DNA of 31,169 bases from Pseudomonadota bacterium (GTDB lineage: Bacteria > Pseudomonadota > Gammaproteobacteria > Steroidobacterales > Steroidobacteraceae): positions 26,168 through 57,336 of the forward strand of contig JAJZFQ010000184.1 in NCBI GenBank assembly GCA_021805275.1, written 5' to 3'. A program made the translations under genes and the position numbers. Below the pieces are notes generated by a model that saw nothing but the letters and a program-made list of their open reading frames with translations, was not told the DNA's origin and searched no databases. Every line of letters starts with the position of its first letter. Within the stretch, counting starts at the first letter, position 1. Below, in pieces: positions 25,289 to 31,169 of the stretch.

Positions 25289-27043
25289 TCACATGCTCTC
25301 GGGTGCGCTCACGCCGAGCAGGACCAGTCCGTTGCGCAGCACCTGCTGCATGCCGGTCACCAGGGCGAGGCGAGCATTGCGCACCGTGGAATCCTCCACG
25401 AGGAACTGCTCGGCGTTGTAATAGGTGTGCAACGCGTTGGCGAGCTCCCGCAGGTAGTGCACCAGCGTATGCGGCGCGCGGTTCACGGCGGCCTGCTCGA
25501 GCGCATCCGGGAAACGCGCGACGCACGCGAGCGCGGCCTGCTCGTGCGTGCCGGTCAGCAGCGTGGCGTTCGCCAGGCCCTCGGTACGGTCGAAGAGCAG
25601 ACCGCGGGCCGTCATCTGTTTCAGGACGCTGGCCACGCGCGCGTGCGCGTACTGGATGTAGTACACGGGATTCTCGTTGGTGCGCGACTTCGCCAGCTCC
25701 AGATCGAAATCGAGCGGCTGATCGTGGCTGCGCATCAGGTAGAAGAAACGGCAGGCGTCGTTGCCCACCTCATCGCGCAGCTGGCGCAGCGTCACGAACT
25801 GCGCCTCACGCTTACCCATCGGAACCTTCTCGCCGCCACGGAACAGGCTGACGAACTGGATCAGGATCACCTCGAGGCTCTCGCCTGGCTCGCCCATCGC
25901 GCTGAGCCCGGCGCGTACGCGCGCCACGTAGCCGTGGTGGTCCGCGCCCAGCACGTCGATGAGCCGGTGAAATCCGCGCTCGCGCTTCTCGAGGTGATAG
26001 GCGATGTCGGAAGCGAAGTAGGTCTTCTGACCGTTCTCGCGCACCACGACCCGGTCCTTCTCGTCGCCGAATTCCGTGGCGCGGAACCAGGTGGCGCCTT
26101 GCTCGCGGTACAGCCGCCCCTCGCCCTCCAGACGCTCCAGCGCCCGCTCGATCGCTCCACTGCGCTCGAGCTCGCGCTCCGAGTACCAGCGATCGAAGTG
26201 CACGCCGAACTGCTGGAGGTCGCCGCGGATGTCCGCGAGCATCTGCTCCAGCGAGCGCGTAAGCACGTCTGCGAAGCTCTGCGGTCCGAGGAGCTCCCGC
26301 GCCCGCGCGATCAGCGCATCGATGTAGACCTCCTTGTCGCCCGCCGGGGCATCCGGCGGCAGACCGGCGAGCACGCGGTCTGCCGGGCGGCGCAGGCTCT
26401 CGCCTTCGGTCGCGCGCAGTTGTGCGGCGATTGGCCGCACGTACTCGCCCCGATAGCCATTTTCCGGAAACGGCAGCGCTTCGCCGCAGGCCTGCAGGTA
26501 GCGCACCCAGACGCTGGCGGCGAGGATGTCGACCTGGCGGCCGGCATCGTTGATGTAGTACTCACGCGCCACCGTGAAGCCGACGGCCGACAGGATGTTG
26601 GCGAGCGTCGCCCCGTATGCCGCCTGGCGGCCGTGTCCGACGTGCAGCGGGCCGGTGGGATTGGCCGAGACGAACTCGAGCAGGACCGGCGCGCCGCGGC
26701 CGAGGGTGCTGTGCCCGTAGTGCTCGGCCTGCGTGTGGATCGCGGCGAGTTCCTGCCCGTACGCCGCCGGTGACAGGAAGAAATTGATGAATCCGGCACC
26801 GGCGATCTCGGTGCGCTGCACCAGCGGGTTCGCGGGCAGCGCCGCGATGATGCGCTGCGCCAGTTCGCGAGGATTGCTGCGCGCGGCTTTCGCCAGGCGC
26901 AGCGCGATGTTGGTCGCGAAGTCCCCGTGACGCGGATCGCGGCTGCGCTCGACCGTGACGGTCTCGGCCGCGGGCGGCGCGGGCAGCGAGCCGCCGAGGG
27001 TGGCGAGGGCGTTGGCGAGGAGTTGCTCGAGTTGCTGCTTCAA
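25289..27043 (-). CDS. argS: Arginyl-tRNA synthetase
   Basis: This 584-residue class I synthetase charges tRNA-Arg. An N-terminal tRNA D-loop binding domain (about 1-110) precedes the catalytic domain with the HIGH-type motif HVGH (134-137) in EFVSANPTGPLHVGHGRQ. The KMSKS-like site is MGKRE (409-413) in GGEKVPMGKREAQ; a divergent form is normal in ArgS. LGADHHGY and the C-terminal DALR anticodon domain (about 465-584, ending NGLVLLGVSAPESM) complete it. No ATG or GTG exists near the family start; TTG at 27043, giving MKQQLEQLLANAL, yields a length close to E. coli ArgS (577). It lies 43 bp after the priA stop. Open reading continues upstream into priA in another frame but without family similarity. 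Confidence 0.95.
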   Translation of the reverse strand: MKQQLEQLLANALATLGGSLPAPPAAETVTVERSRDPRHGDFATNIALRLAKAARSNPRELAQRIIAALPANPLVQRTEIAGAGFINFFLSPAAYGQELAAIHTQAEHYGHSTLGRGAPVLLEFVSANPTGPLHVGHGRQAAYGATLANILSAVGFTVAREYYINDAGRQVDILAASVWVRYLQACGEALPFPENGYRGEYVRPIAAQLRATEGESLRRPADRVLAGLPPDAPAGDKEVYIDALIARARELLGPQSFADVLTRSLEQMLADIRGDLQQFGVHFDRWYSERELERSGAIERALERLEGEGRLYREQGATWFRATEFGDEKDRVVVRENGQKTYFASDIAYHLEKRERGFHRLIDVLGADHHGYVARVRAGLSAMGEPGESLEVILIQFVSLFRGGEKVPMGKREAQFVTLRQLRDEVGNDACRFFYLMRSHDQPLDFDLELAKSRTNENPVYYIQYAHARVASVLKQMTARGLLFDRTEGLANATLLTGTHEQAALACVARFPDALEQAAVNRAPHTLVHYLRELANALHTYYNAEQFLVEDSTVRNARLALVTGMQQVLRNGLVLLGVSAPESM

Positions 27044-27086
27044 GGAAATAGGGTCCGAACCGGGGGAAATCGCCAATTCTACCCGA

Positions 27087-29279
27087 TTAAAACAGCTCCA
27101 TCGGATCGACATCGAGCGCCCAGCGCACCCGCCGCGCGCTCGGCAGTTCCTCGAGACGCGGCAGCCACGTCTCGAGGAACTGGTGCAGGCCACCGCGCCC
27201 GGGGCTCTCGAGCAGCAGCTGCGCGTGAAACCGGCCGGCGCGCTTGGCCATCGCGGCCGGCACCGGTCCGAGCAGACGAATGCCACGCGCGCCGGCCGCG
27301 AGCCCCCGTGCGTCGGTGAGGAATTGCAGCGCGGCCTCGGCCGTGCGCGCCGAATCGCGCACGGCGGCGAGGCGGGTGAACGGCGGCCAGGCCGCCTGTT
27401 GCCGTTCCGCAAGCGCGGTGCGCGCGAACCCCTCGTAGCCCTCGCCGAGCAGTCCGGTGAGCAGCGGGTGATCCGGGAATTCGGTCTGGATGAGTACCTC
27501 CCCGGGCCGCGTCCCGCGTCCGGCACGCCCGGCAACCTGCACGATCGTCTGCGCGAGACGCTCGGGGGCGCGGAAGTCGGTGCTGAACAGCCCCTGGTCC
27601 GCGTTGAGCACCACGACCAGCGTCACGTTCGGGAAGTCGTGCCCCTTGGTGACCATCTGGGTCCCGACCAGGATGCGGCCCTCGCCCGAGACGACGCGCT
27701 GCACGGCCGCTTCGAGGTCGCCGCGGCGCCGGACCACGTCCCGGTCGAGCCGCACGCACGGCACGCCGGCGAATCGCTGCGTCAGCGCCTCCTCGAGACG
27801 CTCGGTGCCCTGACCGACCGGCTTGACTGCGAAACCGCACTGCGGGCAGCGCTGCGGCAGCGACGCCTGCGCGCCGCAGTGATGGCAGCGCAACTCGCGC
27901 GCACCGAGGTGCACCGTGAGCCGCGCATCGCAGTCGCGACACGGGGCGATCCAGCCGCACGCGGTGCACAGCAGCGTTGGGGCGTACCCGCGCCGGTTCA
28001 GAAACACCAGTGCCTGGCCACCGGCACCGAGATGGCGCTCGATGGCCTGGGCCGCCGGCGTCGACAGTCCCGCGGTGTGAGCATGGGCGCGCAGGTCGAT
28101 CAGCGCGATCCGCGGCGGCGCGGCTTCGGCGGCGCGACGGGTGAGCGCGAGGCGCGTGTAGCGACCCGTGGCGACGTTGTGCAGCGTCTCCAGAGCCGGT
28201 GTGGCCGAGCCGAGCACGACCGGCACCGCCGCGCCCCGCGCGCGCATCACGGCCAGGTCCCGCGCCGAGTAGCGGAAGCCGCCATCGTGCTGCTTGTACG
28301 AGGCATCGTGTTCCTCGTCGGCGATGATGACCCCCAGATCGGCCACGGGCGCGAATACCGCCGAGCGTGTACCGAGCACCACGCGCGCCTGGCCTGCGAA
28401 GGCGGCGCGCCAGGCGAGCAGCCGCTCCTGGTCGGTCAGTCCGGAGTGCAGCACCGCCAGCGGGACGCCGAAGCGTTCGCGGAACCGGCCGACGAGCTGC
28501 GGGGTGAGTCCGATCTCCGGTACGAGCACGAGTGCGCCCCGGCCGAGGGCCAGCGCCTGTTCGGTCACCCGCAGGTAGACCTCGGTCTTGCCGCTGCCGG
28601 TCACGCCCTGTAGGACGAATGCGCCGAACTGTCCGAGCGAGGCCTGGATACGCTCGGTGGCCGTGCGCTGCTCGTCGTTGAGCGAAGGGCCGCAGCCCGG
28701 TGGCCCGGACTGTGGCGGTGGCGGCACGCAGGGCACCCGGGCGGAGTCGATCCAGCCGCGCTCCGCGAGCGGTCGCGTCGCGGCCCGCCAGGACTCCCCA
28801 AGCTGCCCGCGCAGCTCGGCTGCGGAGCGCTCGGTCCCGAACAGCGCGCCGAGCAGCGCCTGGCGTCGCGGCGAGCGCTTCGGCTCGCCGGCGAGGTGCG
28901 CGGCACGTCCCGCCGGGGTGATGCGCCAGCGCTCCTCCCAGGCGCTCATGCTCGCGCCGAGCCGCAGCGCCTTCGGCAGGGCCGCCGCCACGACCTCCCC
29001 GACGGGATGGTGGTAATAGCCGGCGGCCCACAGCAGCAACTCGAGCAGCCCCGCGTCGAATACCGGGCGGTCATCGAGCGTCTCGAGCACCGCTTTGAGC
29101 CGCCCCTCGGGCACCTCGGTCGTCTCGGCGGTGGCCATGACCACGCCGATCATCCGTTGCCGGCCGAAGGGCACGCGCACCCGCATGCCCGGTCCGATCG
29201 GATCTCCCGGGTTGCGGTAGTCGAACAGTTGGCGCAGGGGCGTCGGCAGCGCGACACGAAGGATCGGGGCGGGAGGCAT
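27087..29279 (-). CDS. priA: Primosomal protein N' (replication-restart helicase)
   Basis: This 730-residue superfamily 2 helicase reloads the replisome at stalled forks. Residues 1-105 form the 3'-end-binding domain (PLRQLFDYRNPG...RVRVPFGRQRMIGVV). Walker A is GVTGSGKTE (225-233) and the DEAH-type box is DEEHD (321-325). Eight cysteines (438, 441, 447, 450, 465, 468, 478, 481) form the two zinc sites between helicase lobes. GTQMVTKGHDFPNVTLV and QVAGRAGRG are the later helicase motifs. Length matches E. coli PriA (732). The ATG at 29279 gives MPPAPILRVALPTPL, the usual opening. It heads the priA-argS-SPOR run on the minus strand. Confidence 0.96.
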   Translation of the reverse strand: MPPAPILRVALPTPLRQLFDYRNPGDPIGPGMRVRVPFGRQRMIGVVMATAETTEVPEGRLKAVLETLDDRPVFDAGLLELLLWAAGYYHHPVGEVVAAALPKALRLGASMSAWEERWRITPAGRAAHLAGEPKRSPRRQALLGALFGTERSAAELRGQLGESWRAATRPLAERGWIDSARVPCVPPPPQSGPPGCGPSLNDEQRTATERIQASLGQFGAFVLQGVTGSGKTEVYLRVTEQALALGRGALVLVPEIGLTPQLVGRFRERFGVPLAVLHSGLTDQERLLAWRAAFAGQARVVLGTRSAVFAPVADLGVIIADEEHDASYKQHDGGFRYSARDLAVMRARGAAVPVVLGSATPALETLHNVATGRYTRLALTRRAAEAAPPRIALIDLRAHAHTAGLSTPAAQAIERHLGAGGQALVFLNRRGYAPTLLCTACGWIAPCRDCDARLTVHLGARELRCHHCGAQASLPQRCPQCGFAVKPVGQGTERLEEALTQRFAGVPCVRLDRDVVRRRGDLEAAVQRVVSGEGRILVGTQMVTKGHDFPNVTLVVVLNADQGLFSTDFRAPERLAQTIVQVAGRAGRGTRPGEVLIQTEFPDHPLLTGLLGEGYEGFARTALAERQQAAWPPFTRLAAVRDSARTAEAALQFLTDARGLAAGARGIRLLGPVPAAMAKRAGRFHAQLLLESPGRGGLHQFLETWLPRLEELPSARRVRWALDVDPMELF

Positions 29280-29288
29280 GCGAGGTTA

Positions 29289-29310
29289 TTGAAAAATCAG
29301 CGGAAAAATC
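29289..29310. repeat. GAAAAATC direct repeat upstream of priA
   Basis: GAAAAATC occurs at 29291-29298 and 29303-29310, a 12-bp period, in an AT-rich patch 12-31 bases upstream of the priA ATG. It lies in the 125-bp region between the divergent priA and sigma-factor starts. On the plus strand TTGAAA (29289-29294) could be a -35 but no matching -10 was found. It may be a regulator site or only promoter-proximal AT-rich DNA. Confidence 0.35.
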
Positions 29311-29334
29311 GGCCGGCCACGTTCGTCGTCGCCG

Positions 29335-29363
29335 TCAACCGACACGATGGGGCCGCGTTATAC
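29335..29363 (+). promoter_or_regulatory. Possible ECF-type promoter of the sigma-factor operon
   Basis: TCAACC (29335-29340) and CGTTATA (29356-29362) are 15 bp apart, resembling the AAC...CGT pattern of promoters recognised by group 4 (ECF) sigma factors. Transcription would start near 29370, leaving about 35 bases before the preferred ATG at 29405. The factor might activate its own operon. This is a by-eye match to a loose consensus. Confidence 0.3.
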
Positions 29364-29404
29364 GGGCTATGCCAGACTCTGCTACGCTCGCTTCGCCTTA
29401 TAGC

Positions 29405-29989
29405 ATGCCAGCTGCCTTACGCGGCGACGTGGATCGGTCACCTTCGAATGCTCAATCTGCACAGCACGCGCTCAGCCAGTTCCTGGCGAGCGTCGAATTG
29501 AAGGCATTTCGCATCGCGCAGGCTGCGCTGAGGCACGAGGACGACGCGCTCGATGCCGTGCAGGACGCGATGCTGCAATTGGCACGGGCCTATGCGCATC
29601 GGCCGGCGGAGGAATGGAAGCCGCTTTTTTACCGGATCCTGGAGAATCGCATCCGCGACCTGCAGCGGCGGCGCAGCGTGCGCGACCGCGTGATGGCCTG
29701 GCTGCCGTTCACGGCCGACTCCGAGGAGGCGAACGATCCGATCGCGATGGCCGAGAGTCCCGAGCTGCCGGCGCCGCGGCGCCTCGAACTCGATGAGACC
29801 ATGGCGGCATTGCAGCGTGCGCTCACCGCGCTGCCGCGCCGCCAACAGCAGGTGTTCCTGCTGCGGACGCTGGAGGGTCTGGACGTGGCGCAGACCGCGC
29901 TGGCGATGGGGTGCTCGCAGGGCAGCGTGAAAACTCACTATTTCCGCGCGCTGCGCACGCTGCGCGCTCAGCTGGGTGAGCTGATATGA
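29405..29989 (+). CDS. RNA polymerase sigma factor, ECF-like
   Basis: This 194-residue protein has the two-domain layout of small sigma-70 family factors. Region 2 (about 22-85, FLASVELKAFRIAQAAL...DAVQDAMLQLARAY...PLFYRILENRIRDLQRR) binds core polymerase and the -10 element. Region 4 (about 133-188, LTALPRRQQQVFLLRTLEGLDVAQTALAMGCSQGSVKTHYFRAL) holds the -35-binding helix-turn-helix. Genes of this type are typically followed by DUF3619 and DUF3106 genes, as here. An ATG at 29369 would add 12 residues but would be nearly leaderless with the predicted promoter, so ATG 29405 is preferred; neither has a good ribosome-binding site. The stop overlaps the DUF3619 ATG (ATGA), consistent with a sigma/membrane-regulator pair. 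Target genes are unknown. Confidence 0.9.
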   Translation: MPAALRGDVDRSPSNAQSAQHALSQFLASVELKAFRIAQAALRHEDDALDAVQDAMLQLARAYAHRPAEEWKPLFYRILENRIRDLQRRRSVRDRVMAWLPFTADSEEANDPIAMAESPELPAPRRLELDETMAALQRALTALPRRQQQVFLLRTLEGLDVAQTALAMGCSQGSVKTHYFRALRTLRAQLGELI

Positions 29990-30408
29990 GCGCATCCGAG
30001 GATCCGGCGTTGTTCGAGCAGCGGCTGCGCGGACTGCTGCAGCAGCAGGCGGACGCCCCCAGCGGACGCGTGCGCTCGCGGCTGACCCAGGCACGCTACG
30101 CTGCGCTCGCCCGAGCGGTCGAGCGGGGCGCGTTGACGGGGCGGCGTCTGTGGCTGCCGGCTGCCGGGGTGCTTGCGGCGGCGGCAGTGTGGGCGATGAT
30201 CCTGCTACCCCATCGGGTCGCCGAGGCGCCGCCGATGAACGGCGGCGCACTCGTTCGGGCGCAGGACATGGCGCTGCTGACGGATCGCGACGGACTGGCG
30301 CTGGTCGAGAGCGACGATGGGCAGTTCTACGAGTGGGCGGCCGCGCAGGCGGGCAGCGCGACGGGCTCCGCAGCCGCCGCTGATGGATCGGATCAGAATG
30401 GCGGCTGA
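29986..30408 (+). CDS. DUF3619-like membrane protein, possible anti-sigma factor
   Basis: This 140-residue protein has a cytoplasmic N-terminal helix-rich segment of about 50 residues (DPALFEQRLRGLLQQQADAP...RSRLTQARYAALAR), one membrane segment (about 56-74, LWLPAAGVLAAAAVWAMILL) and a short periplasmic tail rich in Ala, Gly and acidic residues. This layout, the ATGA overlap with the sigma gene and the size suggest an anti-sigma factor, but the family (DUF3619) is functionally uncharacterised as far as I know and no zinc-binding anti-sigma motif (HxxxCxxC) is present. DADDGQFYEW-like residues near 103-115 (LVESDDGQFYEWAAA) are the most conserved-looking periplasmic part. Confidence 0.8.
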   Translation: MSASEDPALFEQRLRGLLQQQADAPSGRVRSRLTQARYAALARAVERGALTGRRLWLPAAGVLAAAAVWAMILLPHRVAEAPPMNGGALVRAQDMALLTDRDGLALVESDDGQFYEWAAAQAGSATGSAAAADGSDQNGG

Positions 30409-30679
30409 GCGATGCAATGGCGCAACAGCAGCAATGCTCCTGGCGGCGGCGCTCGTGCCGCCGGTGCAGGCGGCCGCTCCGCCGCCGGCGCGCCAGCCGG
30501 TGCAGATGAGCCTGCTGGAGTTTCTCGGCCAGAGCGACCCGACGGGCCATTCGTCCCGTGCCGATGGCGGACAGTGGCTCTCCTTTCTCTCGGACCTGAA
30601 CCTCCCGCCGGCACCCGCGAGCGCACCGCCCAAGGCACCCGCGGGCTCTGCGCCGGGCAAGCAGAAGGGGCACGGGTGA
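30398..30679 (+). CDS. Small exported protein of unknown function (LLEFLG motif)
   Basis: This 93-residue protein begins MAAERCNGATAAMLLAAALVPPVQA, a signal peptide with likely cleavage after VQA near residue 25. The mature part, about 68 residues, has one distinctive block, MSLLEFLGQSDP...GQWLSFLSDLNLPP, flanked by Pro/Ala linkers and a Lys/Gly/His tail. I do not recognise a named family; small periplasmic proteins with an LLEFLG...W segment occur in similar sigma-factor loci. The ATG at 30398 has GGA seven bases upstream and overlaps the DUF3619 end by 11 bp; ATG 30383 is an alternative. The stop overlaps the next ATG (TGATG). It is probably part of the sigma-regulated envelope module. Confidence 0.7.
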   Translation: MAAERCNGATAAMLLAAALVPPVQAAAPPPARQPVQMSLLEFLGQSDPTGHSSRADGGQWLSFLSDLNLPPAPASAPPKAPAGSAPGKQKGHG

Positions 30680-31169
30680 TGGCCCGGGTCTGGCGCGCAG
30701 CGCTGCTTATTGCCCTGTTGCTCGCCGCTGCCCCGGTCTGGGCGGCGCGGCCGCCGGCGCCAGTGTCCTGGTCGTCGCTCTCCCCGGCCCAGCAGCAGTT
30801 GCTCGGCCAGCTGCAGGGTCGCTGGGGGAGTTTGCCACCGGCCCGCCAGCACGCGCTGGCGCGCGGCAGCAGGATCTGGCTGCACCTGACCCCCGCCGAG
30901 CGGCACAAGGCGCGGCAACGCTTCACCAGATGGCGGCAGATGTCGCCCCGCCAGCGCGCGCTGCTGCGTCGCCGCTGGCAGGAGTTCCGGGCGCTGCCGG
31001 CGGCGCAGCGCGCCTCGATCCGGCACAGCTTCCGCGCCTTCGAGCGGCTGCCGCCGTGGCGCCGCGCGATGCTGCGCGAGCGCTGGCGCAACGCCACCCC
31101 GGCCGAGCGGCACGCGATGATCCAGCGGGTGCAACGGCAGATGATGCGCCGGCAGATGATGCGCCGGCA
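30679..31169 (+). CDS. DUF3106 family exported protein (cut by window end)
   Basis: The ORF starts at ATG 30679, overlapping the preceding stop by one base, and stays open to the right edge (163 full codons). Residues 1-22 form a signal peptide ending AAAPVWA. The mature protein is very rich in Arg, Gln, Trp and Leu and contains repeats of a motif like W..LSP.QRALLRRRWQEFRALP.AQR, typical of DUF3106 proteins, which resemble the LTXXQ-motif periplasmic stress sensors. The last visible codons are a repeated QMMRR. DUF3106 genes accompany this type of sigma factor and DUF3619 in beta- and gammaproteobacteria. The C-terminus is outside the window. Confidence 0.85.
   Translation, partial: MARVWRAALLIALLLAAAPVWAARPPAPVSWSSLSPAQQQLLGQLQGRWGSLPPARQHALARGSRIWLHLTPAERHKARQRFTRWRQMSPRQRALLRRRWQEFRALPAAQRASIRHSFRAFERLPPWRRAMLRERWRNATPAERHAMIQRVQRQMMRRQMMRR
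31135..31169 (+). repeat. 15-bp tandem repeat at the window edge
   Basis: CGGCAGATGATGCGC is present twice and begins a third time (CGGCA) at the window end, inside the DUF3106 gene. It encodes repeats of RQMMR. Copy number beyond the window is unknown; it may vary by slippage in steps of five codons. Confidence 0.6.

Noticed and set aside
25809..25823. Missing KMSKS motif in ArgS as a sign of inactivation
   Set aside because: Arginyl-tRNA synthetases commonly have divergent KMSKS loops; MGKRE fits, and the rest of the enzyme is intact.
1..31169. tRNA, rRNA, CRISPR array, insertion sequence or prophage genes
   Set aside because: Reading both strands showed no tRNA-like cloverleaf, regularly spaced repeats, transposase, integrase or phage structural motifs.

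Overview
The window is about 31 kb of very GC-rich chromosome with dense housekeeping genes. It has no rRNA, tRNA, insertion sequence, prophage or CRISPR signature that I could see. The gene set points to a gammaproteobacterium: a membrane-type FadE acyl-CoA dehydrogenase, the def-fmt-rsmB block followed by a DUF4390 gene and an NtrY/NtrX-like pair, the dprA-smg-topA neighbourhood, PrlC, and a sigma factor/DUF3619/DUF3106 cluster. The last item and the zinc-finger-free TopA suggest the Xanthomonadales/Nevskiales/Steroidobacterales side of the class. That placement is inference; no marker gene was compared.

Layout. Positions 53-7308 (minus strand) hold fadE, mdh, a PAS-GGDEF-EAL cyclic-di-GMP protein and an HD-domain phosphohydrolase. 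Positions 7443-14194 (minus) form a tight run that reads, in transcription order, dprA remnant - smg - topA - gor - prlC. Positions 14334-16065 (plus) hold rlmJ and aroE. Positions 16062-17297 (minus) encode a LysM protein divergent from the plus-strand run def - fmt - rsmB - DUF4390 - ntrY-like - ntrX-like (17435-24550). Positions 24571-29279 (minus) are the priA - argS - SPOR-domain run. Positions 29405 to the right edge (plus) are a sigma factor - DUF3619 - small secreted protein - DUF3106 module, cut off by the window end.

How the genes work together. def, fmt and rsmB serve formyl-methionine initiation, nascent-chain deformylation and 16S rRNA methylation; rlmJ methylates 23S rRNA and argS charges arginine tRNA. 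topA and priA manage DNA topology and replication restart. gor maintains reduced glutathione. mdh and fadE link the TCA cycle with fatty-acid oxidation. NtrY/NtrX-like, the cyclic-di-GMP protein and the sigma-factor module are the regulatory systems.

The most unusual points are these. (1) Only the C-terminal winged-helix part of DprA survives between lysM and smg; opposite-strand rlmJ-aroE occupies the place where the rest of dprA should lie, and a promoter-like sequence sits inside the remnant. (2) The NtrX-like regulator has a normal receiver and DNA-binding helix-turn-helix but a AAA+ domain lacking the sigma-54 GAFTGA loop, with altered Walker A and B motifs. (3) The cyclic-di-GMP gene is preceded by a good promoter, an 8-bp inverted repeat at the predicted start site, a possible leaderless 72-codon upstream ORF that ends in a GTGA overlap with the gene, and a 12-bp direct repeat. 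(4) The sigma-factor module contains an unrecognised small exported protein. I did not identify a wholly new multi-gene system.
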